DNA of 64,000 nucleotides, taken from contig JAQGDQ010000026.1 in assembly GCA_030141605.1 (NCBI GenBank), positions 310,001-374,000 of the forward strand. The letters are read 5' to 3'. This DNA comes from Tubiluchus corallicola (taxonomy: Eukaryota; Priapulida; Priapulimorpha; Priapulimorphida; Tubiluchidae). Each line of letters begins with the position of its first letter. Position 1 is the first letter of the stretch. Under the pieces are notes generated by a model, which was not told the origin of the DNA, searched no databases, and was given only the letters and a program-made list of their open reading frames with translations. This document shows positions 35,386-48,000 of this stretch, piece after piece. A program made the translations under genes and the position numbers.

Positions 35386-36333
35386 ATGGCTAACTCTGAA
35401 GAAAATACCCTTCATCGATCGTCTGCTGTGGCATCGACAGCCAAGCATCGATGGCAGCTGCTAGCAAGAGCAATTAAGAAAAACCGTCATGGAAGAAGTT
35501 CTACTTCATTGGCCAAAGACCCAGTATCCGTAAGGCGTTTTCAGTCTTTTGGAATTTTGCAGCAAATCAAATGTAACTGCTTACACGTTGCTGATGATGG
35601 GAACACTGTAAACCATCTTAACAGACCCAATTTTGATATGTGGTTCAATTTTTGCATTCCGCATTTTCCAAACTTTTCTGTGAGTATAAAACTTTTGGAT
35701 GATGCCTCGAATCTGTCAGATCTGATAGGTTTTAACAATACTGGTAACATTTGCATATGGCCATCTGAAGAAGTAATGACGTATTATTGTTTAAAACACT
35801 CGAATTTTTTTCTTGGAAAAAATCTATGTGAGTTGGGTGGAGGTATGACGTGCCTTGCTGGGCTTGGAGTAGCAACTACTTGTGCAGCTGATAAAGTCTT
35901 GCTAACAGATGGAAATGCACAATGTGTCGTGAATCTACTTGCACTTATTGAGCAAAACAAACCCAGTGTAAAATGCAGCGTGCTAACAGCAGAATTGATA
36001 AGGTGGGACAAACAAGATACCTTTGTTGACCATTCTAATCAGTTTGACATTATCCTGTGTGCAGACTGTTTGTTTTTTGATGAATACAGAGAAGACTTGT
36101 TACACACATTGACACAGTTATTGAAATCTGATGGCATTGTCTGGATTTTTGCCCCTTCTAGAGGTGAAACATTGAACTTGTTTACTGCAACAGCTGCAAA
36201 GAATTTTCATGTCGCTATTAAGCATGACTATGATCCTCTTGTCTCAAAACTTCATAATGAAGCTTTAAATTGTAATAGTAGCTATAAGCCTGACTTACAT
36301 TACCCACAGTTTATAGTAATGCAGAAGAAGTGA
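35386..36333 (+). CDS. CAMKMT: Calmodulin-lysine N-methyltransferase, single exon
   Basis: This 315-residue protein matches CAMKMT (human C2orf34, 323 residues) along its length. The enzyme trimethylates a lysine of calmodulin using S-adenosylmethionine. Visible landmarks are VSVRRFQSF near residue 48, the family signature NTGNICIWPSEEVMTYYCLKH near 119-139, SAM-binding motif I LCELGGGMTCLAG near 148-160, VLLTDGN (acidic loop) near 171, and DIILCADCLFFDEYR near 222-236, the seven-strand methyltransferase post-II motif. The end LHYPQFIVM also matches the family. The whole coding region is uninterrupted, whereas the human gene has many introns. A ttcag acceptor directly before the start codon suggests that an intron lies in the 5' leader, so the gene is probably transcribed from its own promoter. 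NAT16-like starts 1.2 kb downstream on the same strand. Confidence 0.95.
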   Translation: MANSEENTLHRSSAVASTAKHRWQLLARAIKKNRHGRSSTSLAKDPVSVRRFQSFGILQQIKCNCLHVADDGNTVNHLNRPNFDMWFNFCIPHFPNFSVSIKLLDDASNLSDLIGFNNTGNICIWPSEEVMTYYCLKHSNFFLGKNLCELGGGMTCLAGLGVATTCAADKVLLTDGNAQCVVNLLALIEQNKPSVKCSVLTAELIRWDKQDTFVDHSNQFDIILCADCLFFDEYREDLLHTLTQLLKSDGIVWIFAPSRGETLNLFTATAAKNFHVAIKHDYDPLVSKLHNEALNCNSSYKPDLHYPQFIVMQKK

Positions 36334-36397
36334 ATTACATATTCTGTAAATATTGTGTACACTAACTTTCAAACGCTTGTTTGCTGTCTTACAGGTA

Positions 36398-36544
36398 CAG
36401 TCAAATCTTGTTATAATGCCCCCTTTATAATGACAACCTCACTTAATGCTAAGTATGTATTAATAGACCTCATTATAATGCCTAATTTGCTATAATGCCA
36501 ATTTTTTGCAGTCCCAAAGTAGGCGATATGAAGAGGTTTGACTG
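36398..36544. mobile_element. Short pogo/Tigger-like MITE
   Basis: It starts CAGTCAAATCTTGTTATAAT and ends with the complement of CAGTCAAACCTCTTCATATC, flanked by TA on both sides (36396-36397 and 36545-36546). At 147 bp it carries no protein. It lies 64 bases past the CAMKMT stop codon and is likely part of its 3' untranslated region. Confidence 0.85.
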
Positions 36545-37541
36545 TATTTACTTCATAATTGGTTGGTCAAAATTTTTTTCGAACAAGGTTCATTTCATGC
36601 TTAAATTTGCAATAGAACTGTTTCAAATAGCGACTGCTTAACATGTAGTGACTCCTGCAGTAACTTCCACATAGTAGAAACAAGATAATGTGTAAGTAAA
36701 AGACAGTTTCTGAAAACTTTTATATTAAGGAATCAACGTGCATGAAATATCTGCTTTTCAAAAAGTATTTGTTTTTCGCTCATTCGTTTTCTGTTGCTTA
36801 TAGACAAAAAATAACTTGGTGTCAAAATATAATGGTGATAGACAAAATTGAAATTAGTCTTATCTGAGATTTTACATTTTGCATTCATTTTTTCTTATTC
36901 AAGATTTTGTTGGCAGTATTAAATACTTTAAGTGAAAGAGTTGTTATTTGTTTTATGTGTGCATTTTTCACTTATTGAATTAACTGTTGCTTAATACTTA
37001 GCAGTAGGCCATCCACGAACACTCATTGTTCCAGTATCCTTTGCACAAAAATACATAATCTACATGTATAAAATGCAAGTGTGTATAGAAAACAATCGTA
37101 TTTTATACAAACATGGTTGCTATATGTAAGGTTATATTAACTTCTCTCATTATTACAGTAATATTTGTGAAAATTATAGTTGACATCATTGTCATCACTG
37201 TTTCCACTGTACCTGTAAGTATCTTGTCAGCTGCCAAATTTTTGAGTCTTGATGTTACAATAAATTCTAAAGTCTTTGAGTCACTGCTTATTAAAATGAA
37301 TGTACTTTCATTTAGTTTTCAAATATTCCCAGAACATAACCTGACTGAGCAAATTTATGATCTCTGTGTATTTGTCCTCATTATATGTTTATCAAACATT
37401 GGCATTTGTATGCCGGGTATCAACAAAACAGCTTTGATGTCAACCATCTACGTTACCATACTGTTCGTTCATTGCAGTGTGCTGTGCATTTTGAAGAACG
37501 TTGTCACATAACTTGTCAGTGTCACTTTTTGAAGCTGAACC
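36545..37541. other. Spacer between CAMKMT and the NAT16-like gene
   Basis: About 1 kb of AT-rich DNA that must hold the CAMKMT 3' end and the NAT16-like promoter. An open frame at 37113-37511 encodes a hydrophobic peptide, but its composition is that of random T-rich DNA and nothing in it is recognisable, so I do not call it a gene. Confidence 0.6.
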
Positions 37542-40500
37542 ATGTCAAGTGCCAGCAAAATTGTGAAGTGTAGTTTTGACGGTATTGTATTCAGGTACAG
37601 CTTACAGAATTTATCATGAGTAGTCACAAAAGTTGAAAGAAATTGACTTAAATTTACACTAAATCTTAAATGGCATAATTATATATTTTTACTCTACTAT
37701 TTCTCAAGGTCACTGCTTGTATACCTATATTAAATATATTTTACTTACAATAGTTTAAATTATAGAAAATAAATGGTCTTGAAATTACATGCTTTCTTTA
37801 TAGACGGGCTGTACCTGCTGATTGGCTTAATGTGTTCTACGTAAATAGGAATATCTATAATGGCAAGGATCATCTTTCTTGTGAAGCCACATTCAAACAG
37901 ATGCTGAGCCGACCGTACAATTATGCATTTGTTGCTTGTGATAAAGAAACTGTGGTAGGTACCTATTCCCTATCAAATGACAGAGCTGGAGGCGGAGATA
38001 TCTTTCTCATTTCTATTTAGCTCATGGTTGGGCTCCTGAATTTTCATAACATATAGTGGCAGCTCGTGTATAGGTACTATGGAACTACAGCACCCCTATT
38101 TTCACTCAATATTATCGATAATATTTAATACAATAAGTCTTTTCTTTAGTTTTTTCTTTATCGTTGTACAGTTTGCTTCACAGCCCAGCACAGTGCACTC
38201 ACAGCTTAAGCAACATGGTGTTTGGCTGTTGTGCGCATGCGGCCATGCACACATATATATATATATCTAAGATAAGACACTGCACTTTAGGTAGAAAGAG
38301 TACTGTTGCTCGTGCAGTGTGTATTGTCAGTTGTCACCTGCTTAAAAGCCGTGTACCAGCATATTCTTGAACTGCAAACATTATTTTCTGTTTAGGATTT
38401 TATCAAGTTTATGTACAAATTTTCATACGTTTGTTTGTTTAAAATTACAGTTACAAAGTACAACATTAAAATATGTTTGTTTCATTTTACACAGTACTAA
38501 AACAGTGGCTAAAAATTTTCTGAAGCAGTACCCTCAGTAATTTTAGATATGAGCTGCCACTGGTATCATATCATAGGAATTTGCACAACTGTTTTTTGAT
38601 TAGTATCTAATCTGTGCACCAGCATGAATTCATAGCACTATCAGTTCTGCAGGGCATACAGGGCAATTTTTTTCAGATATCAGTTGCACTATGGAATGCA
38701 ATTTTCACTAGTTGCTAACAGATTTTAGTTTTGCATCACAGTTACTCCTAATCAGTTTTGTTTTTTGTTTTTTTTTTGTTTAGTTGTTTACTTCTATAAA
38801 AAACGTCAATGGGTAAAAATACTATATAAAAATGTGAAATTGCTACACAATTCTAAAATAGCCCTTACTGTAAGGCAAGTTTTCCAGCATAAGTTCAAGC
38901 ATTTGTACCATAGGAGTCCTGTAATTTAAACAATTTTAGAAAAACAACGATTTGTTACTGCATCGAGGCCAAAAATTGGCACTGAATTTTATTTATAGGT
39001 TTCGTTCATGATGGTAAGCTTTGTAGATGATGGTAAAACTTCCATTGGCAGGTTCGGGAGAACCTGCGCAGGATACGAAGGTTCAGGAGTGCAGCACCGT
39101 CTCAGAATGTCATCTCAGGGCGTCTTTGAATACTACCCATTCGTAAAAGACTTTGTGGCAGTGAGAATGCATGATGGTAGGAATTTTGACCACAGTACTT
39201 CCCTGGGTAAAGCTGATGTGTTGTACATGAAGGTAAATTTTTATGTTGAAGAAATTTGTAAAGTTAAACATGGTTACAAGGAAGATTATGAAAAAGTCAG
39301 CTTCTAGGAATTAACACGTTTATTGAGAGTAGACGATCGTTTTGACTATTACAGTCATTTTGAATATTACAGCCAAAAAGGAATAATTAGTATAGTGATG
39401 CTACTAAAATACGAGGCACAAAATGACATTGCAATACTAGATTTAATGAGTATCAAGTTGTCCGGTGAAGGACTAATGTTGCGAAACATTTCATCTCATT
39501 TATTCGTCCTACCATGTGGAACAAAATACTTGCAAATATTAAGTCAATTTCACTGTCACCAAAATTCAAAAAACATTTTAAAAGCTTTATTCTTAAATTC
39601 ATATTAAAGATTGAGCTTGTATAGTATATGACGCATGTTCAGATTCACAGTAAGCGACAGACTGGCGTATAGTGTACTTCTGTTCATAAATGTGTATATA
39701 TTTTTGCAATATCCTATTAGCAATCTCATATTCATTCTAATTCTCATTGACATCATTTCACTAACCTAATCCTACTAATTCTCATCTCCTGCACTCCCCA
39801 CTATCATTCCATCATTTTTTACCTTCCCTTTTTTACACCCTAACACAAGCACCATTAATTGCATTATAGTCACACAAGTAATGCTTCTGACTATAATTCA
39901 AGCAACAATTTATATAGATATCATGCCATGTCATTTTTATTATGAAATTAATGTAACTATGTATACCATGTTATCATAATGTATTTTGCTATATTGTATT
40001 GTTGTTTGGTGTTTTTGTAATAAAAATAAAAAAATAAAAATTACAAATCAACAGATTAAAATTTAAATTGTAAAAATAAACGTTTGCTGTAACTAGAAGA
40101 AATTGCAGAGAAATGTAAAAATGTTTACCTTATATATGAGATTCAGAAGAGATCATAACACAGCTAAACAGTTAGTTGACACAATGTCTGCAGTTACTAT
40201 GTTATGATGTTTTCTGAATCTCATATATAAGGTAATTTTTTTTACATTTTCTTGCAATTTCTTCTAGTTACATCCACATTTGTATTGACAATTTAAATTC
40301 TAACCTGTTGATTTGTAATAGTATTTTGTGTCTTCATATTTTAGTTTCTTCATTGTACTAATTATTCCTTTTTAGCTGAATTTATAGTATTAAAATTATT
40401 GTGATTGTAAACAAACATGTTGATGGTTACAATGTGTAATAGTATTGTACTGATAAGGATTCATACATGCCTACAAGTGTTAATATGAGTAAATAGCTCA

Positions 40501-42242
40501 TCTAGCACCATTTAGTCAAATGTGCCAGAAGCAACACATTTTTTAATTAGTTTTATTTATTCTAACTTTTTTAGCTTTCTTTTTAAGCCTTACTGATACT
40601 AGTTATGTAGATTTTGGAAGAAATTGTACTATTTGATGACTATTTAAACAGTATTGTAATCAAGTGGTCATTCGCTGCCCAAGTTGAGTCCAAATTGTTG
40701 CCCAACTGTGAGTGATTTTAGTTCTATTTTAACTCCAAAATAAAAAAAAACAGTTGAGACATAGCTTATAGTGGCATACTGCACATGATAAACATAATTC
40801 TGTTAAACTAACGGCATGTTCAGACTAGCAAGTTTTCTGTTCCGAATTTTCTGTCACGGGTTTTCTCTCTGACAGCAAACTCGTAAGTGTGAATTGCCTT
40901 ACATGTTACTGCCAGCAAGCTATAGCAGTCTCCGAGAGTCGCTGCAAGTTGATTTCCTGCCGTACTGTCTAGTGTGAATGTCTCAGTCACTCTCGACTCT
41001 TCTCACAATGAATAGATACAAGAAGTGCTAGCTTGCCTTACTGTCGAAGAGTAAATCGCAGCAAGTTTTGCTTTCTAGTCTGAACTTGCGAGTTACTTAG
41101 CAAATTTCTTGGTGAGAAAATTTGCTAATCTGAATGTGCCGTCATGTACTAGTGTGTAAAAAACATGTTGAAAAATACTGCATTTGAATTCTGAGTTTTA
41201 TTAAATTCAGTGCATTTGAGAAATATTGATGTATAATAATAACCCACGAGAAACAGAGAAAAAATTTTTGAAGAAGGACCTCAGTGAATGATTCACACCT
41301 AGGGGTCTAACTTTCGGAACCCTTAAGAGAATTCAGATACAGATTCATTCTTTAAGAGACAATTTGTGGTTCTAAGCTTATATGCATAGGAACTATTGGC
41401 AGTTTAAGCTTAGTGTTGTCACAGTACTCGGACTAATGAGTCCGAGTCTTCAGCATTGGAGTCCAGGCTGTCGCATCGTTGTTTTTATGCTCAGATTGCA
41501 GAAGCTTAATTACATGTGCTGTAACTATTTTTTTTAATGATTTATTCTTTTCCAGAATGTTTTCTGGGCAAACAAAATGTTCAAAATTTATGATATGGTT
41601 CTTATATATTTTCAGCCAAGAGCTTCATATCACTTTGTAAATGCACAAGAGCTATTGCCAAAGTGCCAAGCATATGCAGCTGAACATCAGAAATCACTCG
41701 TTCCTCTTTCTGTTGTTAACGATACAGAGAAGCGCCATTTACTCACAGATGCAGAAACGAGCCAGCAATTGTTTAATGATGGCCGTGTGCTGATTGATCT
41801 CATGGTGTACAAAACTATCCCAGAGAACTATGACATCATTATGGAAAATGAAAATCCACACATTCTAGCTCAACTTGATGCCAAGAGGAAATGTGTTTCT
41901 ATGAGTTTCGGCACCAAGTATGATCTTTATGATCCAGTGAAAATGAGATATAAAATTGATATATATGCAAAAACTGTACAGGAAACAACAAGTCATTTGT
42001 TTAAGCAGATTTGTGATGCAGTCAACTTAAATCCTAACAGAAGTATAGCATTTATCGTCTGCATTGATGAGATATTTACAGACATAAGTAAACAACTAGT
42101 GTTTGATGAATGTAAAAAGCTTGGTATGAAGGAAGTTTTGTGGACAGGAGAACATTCGCCATATCATTTGGTTTCTAGAATAAATATGTCAGATTTAATT
42201 CGCGAAAGTACACAAAATGAGATGAACCCGTCTAAACTTTAG
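37542..42242 (+). CDS. NAT16: NAT16-like (histidine N-acetyltransferase-type) GNAT enzyme
   Basis: Four exons in phase, 37542-37594, 37804-37954, 38999-39232 and 41556-42242, encode 374 residues, close to the 369 of human NAT16. The start MSSASKIVKCSFDG is followed by FRRAVPADWLNVFYVNRNIY, the first helix of a GNAT domain. The acetyl-CoA loop is RTCAGYEGSGVQHRL near residue 90, preceded by VSFVDDGKTSIGRFG. The C-terminal half (about residues 155-374) aligns with the second domain typical of NAT16/HISAT. In fish the family makes N-acetylhistidine; in mammals its substrate is less clear. The protein is expected to be soluble or ER-associated, and I see no signal peptide. Exon 4 has an internal ttcag at 41611-41615 that could act as an alternative acceptor, which would drop the 20 residues before it without changing frame. 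CAMKMT lies upstream in the same direction, and MYSM1 converges from downstream. Confidence 0.8.
39440..40035 (+). mobile_element. LINE 3' fragment in the third NAT16 intron
   Basis: One frame reads RPTMWNKILANIKSISLSPK then FKKHFKSFILKFI, the conserved end of a CR1/L2-like reverse transcriptase. The neighbouring frame 39323-39607 is a shifted reading of it. The 3' untranslated part ends in an A-rich tail near 40019-40040. It is inactive. Confidence 0.65.
40041..40318. mobile_element. 278-bp foldback palindrome (MITE-like)
   Basis: Left arm 40041 to about 40160 and right arm about 40200 to 40318 are inverted copies. The outer ends read ttacaaatcaacag and ctgttgatttgtaa; the inner part pairs ccttatatatgagattcag with ctgaatctcatatataagg. 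The loop is about 40 bases. It directly follows the LINE tail and lies in an intron, so the transcript would form a long hairpin. No target duplication is certain. Confidence 0.85.
40811..41142. mobile_element. Inverted-repeat MITE of uncertain superfamily
   Basis: The left end acggcatgttcagactagca pairs with the complement of the right end, acggcacattcagattagca, at 17 of 20 bases. The 332-bp interior has internal repeats of the gcaagtt/cagcaag type and no coding frame. No clear target duplication is visible, so PIF/Harbinger-like is only a guess. Confidence 0.7.
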
Positions 42243-45095
42243 TCTAGCGACTAATCTAGGAAAGGGTTATTTTTACAGTTGTCTGGGACATAAGTGAAAA
42301 TGCATGTTGAAATGTGCATGACAAAAACAATTAATGTAAGTCTTTCAGGTTCTGATTCGGGTTATTGCATTTGTTCTTAAAGGAAAGTGACTATTGTCAT
42401 AATTCAATCGATTGCCTTACAATTAGAAGTACCACAAGCCTTTCACAGTTTTAGATGTTTTTTATTGCACACCTCCATTTACACATATAAAACTGTATAA
42501 AACAACAACCAAATCAGATATTTATATCATAAAATGTTTTATACTAACGAAATGGACTTACTTTTAAATAACAGTACAATTTATGCTTTCCTCTTTGCCT
42601 ATATAATTACAATGGTTGACCAAGCTTGTATTATTGCATACTAATTTCGCTAACAAGTGTCATGCTATTCTAGCAAAATGTGTGTTTGTTATTGTCTGTT
42701 TAAAATACTGCATTAGGCTGCATTCACATTTTTGCAAAACATATCAAATGCAGCAGCATAATTATTTTGTTTCATGGTATGCATGAACGACTCCTCATTT
42801 ACATTAGATTTATATACGGGCAAGGATTATGGTTTGATTGTCAAATTTATGTTGCAAAACGCTGTCCAGAACGGCAAAGAAAATTGATCTGAACATGCAT
42901 TCCTTAGAATAGCTTTGGTAAACTGAAAATTATGTACATGTAATTGACTACATATTTCAACCTTAAGGAAATCATAATTAATCACACTTCTGTCATGAAT
43001 AGTTTCATTACAAATAAAAAAGTTAGAAATGCTGAAAAAAGCCTCTACTACTGTAATTTCTACCTGGGAGTCATGATTGATGTAGAAGCTGCTATTGCTC
43101 AAGGCCATCAGGGTACATCACGGCAGCTATAAAAGCTAGCCCTAATTAGGAAACATGATTTCTTTGATTAGTTACACAATAGAAAACAACTGCTATTTCT
43201 ACCAAAAATTGGCTACGAAGCAAACATTTTCATTCTGATTCCAATTTTTTCAAAAACCAATGAAACAATTAATAGCCAACTACAGAAAACTCAATATTGT
43301 GATGAAATGTCAGGTGATGAGAGAGTAAAAACTAATTTTAAGAGGATACAATTAAACTGCAAACATAAAAATCTCCAAGACAACAACAATAACTTGAGTT
43401 ACAAATAGTGCGCAAAAACTTTGAAGGTATTCAATTATAACAAAACATTTTGGTCCCATATGTGTCAATATATGCATATCATCGGTACCTTGTTTAAGAC
43501 AAATTTGCATGACTAGTAGTAATTAGTCGTCTTTTAAAGGACCCTACAATTCTACAACTGAAAGTTGCAAAACAAATTATCAGATTTGAAAATTTTTATA
43601 GCCTAAGCATAACATTTTGAACTGATCTTTTAATTAGAGTATAGCGCATAATAGCTAATTAATAAACACCTTGACATTGCACAGTAAACTTTAAGATAAG
43701 CAACAGGGATAAAATACAACTAATACATATACGTACAGGTATCACAACTTTGACAAACATATTAAATGCTTAAATAATAGTAATAAATAAATAAAAGCCT
43801 AATATTTTAGCAATGGCAAAATATGCAGTGACAACATATGAAAAGTGAGAATAATAAAAAGTTTACATAATTATTACCAAAAAAAAACCATTCAGCACTA
43901 CAGACTTCATAGGTGACAATCAAACTTGAAATGTTTATCATAATCAGTCATTTTCATCTTAGCACCAGAACACTTTTGTACAGCCGTTTAATATTAGCAG
44001 TTAATGGTTTAACTGCCGCAATAATAGCAATACACTATAATGGAGCAGCTTATGAGTGCAGAGTAGCAGAACATGCTTTGGGCAAAGACATTAAACAGTT
44101 AAAATTCACAAACAATTTTCACTGGTCAGAACACCCTAGAGTAACTGATGGAGCATGTGAATTCACTCGACGACAATGAAAAATTCTGGGTTTTACCTGC
44201 AAGCTTTGCTCAGTTTAGGGATGTACCCTAGTAACTAAAGACCTCCTTTTTAGTGCCGCATCTCAAAGGTTTAACAGTGATAATGACACAGTTCCCATCA
44301 TGCCACAATCTTAAGGAGTAGATACTGGCAATGAGTGTTTATACTGGCTTGCAAAATGCAGAACTGTATAAAAAATATAGTTTATGTGGACGAGTATAAC
44401 TAAAAAGTTAGAAAAAATGTTAATAATAGAAAACTTACTATGTGGCATCTCAGTGGTTAAAAGCTACAGTTTTTCTTTTGTTATTACAGTTGTCAAGAAA
44501 TTCTATATAATTTGAAGTAAATTTAAAATACTTGATTACATGCACGCTACCCAATTCATTAAAGCATCATAACCAAATCAGAATTACCAATAAAATCTTC
44601 ATAATTTTACACAATTTTTATTTTAATGTGCCATTTATAACATGTGATTAACTTATCGGTACATATAAAGTTTGAAACTTCAAATGTATAAAACAATATC
44701 TAAATGGAATAATGCCTGGCATTTGTCCTTAAGACAAATCTTCTGCACAGCTAACTAGCTTTTTATGGTAATTAACAGAAGCAAAACTGCAACAATAAAC
44801 AGTTACTGCAAAATCATAAATTACATCTATTTAGCCCCTAAAACGTTCTTTGAATAACACGTAAACAATATGAAAGTGAAATTCTATATTAGTGGTCTCC
44901 TGTACAGAAAATAATAACATACGTAATAATATGTAGTTCATATAAAATTTATTAGACATCCCATGATTAAAACCTGATGCTCTGATGCTCTTGGTGAAGG
45001 CATGGTTAAGCAAATAAAGTTATTTACAAAAGTATTAAAATTACTAATTAAACTGTGCAGACACTCTTGTCCTCTTGCAGATGGCATGGCAACTG
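42243..45095. other. Intergenic region between convergent NAT16-like and MYSM1
   Basis: About 2.85 kb of AT-rich DNA holding the 3' untranslated ends of both genes. Open frames such as 42827-43108 and 43913-44179 have no splice context and no recognisable product. I see no transposon ends here. Confidence 0.6.
44948..44953 (-). promoter_or_regulatory. Candidate polyadenylation signal of MYSM1
   Basis: The plus strand reads tttatt, that is AATAAA on the minus strand, about 143 bases past the MYSM1 stop codon. Others lie further on, for example near 44618. Called from position and consensus only. Confidence 0.4.
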
Positions 45096-48000
45096 CTAAC
45101 ATGTATCTATATGTTTGTAACCCTGAAGAAAAACTTGCTTAACGGCTTCTAGAGCTTCATCTATGAACTCTTCAACTTCAACTATTTGTAGGGATTTTTG
45201 CAATGATCTTAACATCTATAGAATAAAAAAAACGTACATTATTGTTTCACTAGAAAGCACGAAATATTACTCGCCTACATATATTCACAAGAATTACATG
45301 ATAATTACATCATAGGCAATACCTAATTTCTATTTCCATATTTTGTCCATTGTTAATAAGTGAAACTACAAATCAGACATCATTTCATCCGAGATTCTCA
45401 AACACCATCATTTCATTCATGAAACTCAAACACCTGAACACCTGATATATAGATGCAGCAAAGTAATTGTTAACCGAAGAAAACACCTAGAAATGTTGCA
45501 AGGTAAAAACATAACCAGCGTATTTTTCAAGAAAAGGGGAAGCATTAAGCAAAGCTCTAGTCAATTTTGCAAAAGACAGTTTTATCTTATCAAGTTTGCA
45601 AAAGGACGTAAAAGGGTTAAATGCATAATATCCCATCCACACACACACACACAAACACACACATATTTAATGTTATATATATACACGTAAAACACATTGA
45701 TTGTGCAAAATTTATTCTTGTTTTATACTAAATTTTAGCAAAAACACTTGTTCTTTATTTTGAGTGAGTAAGGAAATATTGATTAAAGTGACATGTTTAC
45801 ATCCATCACACATTAGATTTAAAATTACTTTAACCATTCTATGTACAACAAAAAATTTAGACGTAAACCCAGCCATTCAGGCTTACAAGTCACTGCCTAC
45901 TAAGACCAAAAGATTTTCATAACGTGTACATGTAACAAACTTCATACGGATCATATCATATTATATCGTGCACCTGATAATTATAAAATAAAGATTTACA
46001 ACTTACTTTTTCCAAGTAGGTCATATTCAAACTAGGGCACGTGCTTAACATATTGATTCTACTTCCACAGTCCACATAGCGCTTGACAATATCGCATGCA
46101 GTGTTGCGAATGTCAGCTACAGACAATTCACTCGTTACTTTGTTAAAATCAAATTTGTAAGGTAACCCTGAAAATGAATTTTTTCAGTGACATCAGTCAA
46201 TTACATGAAATTTTAGAAATTTAAAAAACAAATAAAGCTAAATGGTTTAATTCTGTCAATGTGTCAGCGAGAGATAAAGTGTGAAAGGTGTCACAATTTT
46301 CCAAAATTAGACTGATATGCTACAATACAGCTCTGAATAAAATTAAAATACTAAGTACGTGCTCTTTAGCTATTACCATAGTGATGGCATATTTTAAGTA
46401 AATAAAGTTATTGAGACAAAGCTGTTGACATTACTAATTAAACTGTGCGCAAACAGATGATGTGGAAACTGCTAATATGCATCTATACGGGCATAACTCT
46501 TAAGAAGGACCTGGTTAACGGCTTCTAGAGATTCGTCTAGAGAACTCTTCAGACCCAAGCTTAAAGGAAAGCTAAGCCTCATAAATCATTAGTAAATTTT
46601 ACTCACGGTAACCATCATGAAGGGTATCACTCACAACAAGACATGTGAATTCAGTCAGTGGTGACTTGTTAGCTTGATTATAAGGACTAGCTATCATTCC
46701 GATAAAAGGACTTCCACCTTGCGCAAACCATTCCTGAAACAAAAAAGCTTTAGGCATTGTTCCCTGTACAAATATTACGAGATTTTACAGCAGTTTTCTT
46801 TGCTTCACATGATTAATTAATTAACTAACCACAAAAAGCCTGTCACCTCACTGCGATCTGCGGACTGAGTCACAGTTTTACCATCCCCAGTATACTTTAG
46901 CGAAGACATTTGCTTGACGCCTGAGCTGTTGTGCATTTGGCTAACACTGACTTGGCAACATAAGGGATTTCAATAATAATCCAAAGATATTGTAATGATG
47001 CATGTTAGGAAGGAACAAAGATATTTCATTACGATGACTTACTTAATTTTGATGATCGAAACATCTACTAATCTGTGACTTGTCCATTAAGACATTTTAT
47101 TAACTTTTGATCAATATTATAACCAAGATTACCGCATTATCATAATGTTCATCTGTTGTCATATCTCTTCACACAGGAGCCACATTGTTGAAGCTTCGTG
47201 TGACGACCTCCTTTACTAACTTGAGGTCACAAGTTTTTCATCAAACTAACATTCATCTCTAAATGCTACAAACAAAATTTGGTCAAAAGTGCCCTTGCGG
47301 TTCAAAATATTATTTCATATTTGGTAGGCAAAATCTAAAAACTTTAAAAGTAACTTTAATCTTTTCACTGACAGAACCAAATTTGGCATGTTGGTTCGCG
47401 GGCAGAACGCCTTTTTCCGCGTTGTGCTTAAGCGGTCAATGAAGCAATGATAGCACCATAAGCGTGGATTAATCTACTGCAAAGACTTTTCCAATGGGCA
47501 TTATATGTTTCCACAGCCTTGTCAGGTATCTTTTACCTCATTAATTATACAAACATTGTAAGTATCTTGCTAGCAACCGTGTGTTGGCGGGTGTTGAGTT
47601 GTTTACATTGTTTGGTTGTAATAATTGTGACAGTATGTAATCTGACATTACAAAGAAAATAGTAATAAACTACAGTGAAGTTGCATAGATTGTACAGAGA
47701 AACAGATTTAGCTGATAAAAATCTAACTACAAATACTCATGTAGTGCTAGTCTACCAGCAATGAAGTGATGCTGTTATATCAATGTAGTAGTACAGCAGT
47801 TCGTTATTAGTTATGTAATACTACTGCAAAATTGTAGTCAGTTTGCACTTAATTGGATCCTGGGCTACTTGGAAAAAGGTAAATTTAAGTATTCACTGTA
47901 TGACAAACCACTAGTTACATACTTATTATATAAAGACATAGATAAGCATAATGAATTAGGTTTTTAAAAGAAGCCTCTATCATAGCATCACATTGGGATG

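Noticed and set aside
37113-37511. 132-codon hydrophobic frame upstream of the NAT16-like gene
   Set aside because: Composition follows the T-rich DNA; there are no family motifs, and the real first exon of NAT16-like lies at 37542-37594.
43913-44179. 88-codon frame between NAT16-like and MYSM1
   Set aside because: No splice context, no conserved motif and AT-rich composition like the rest of the spacer.
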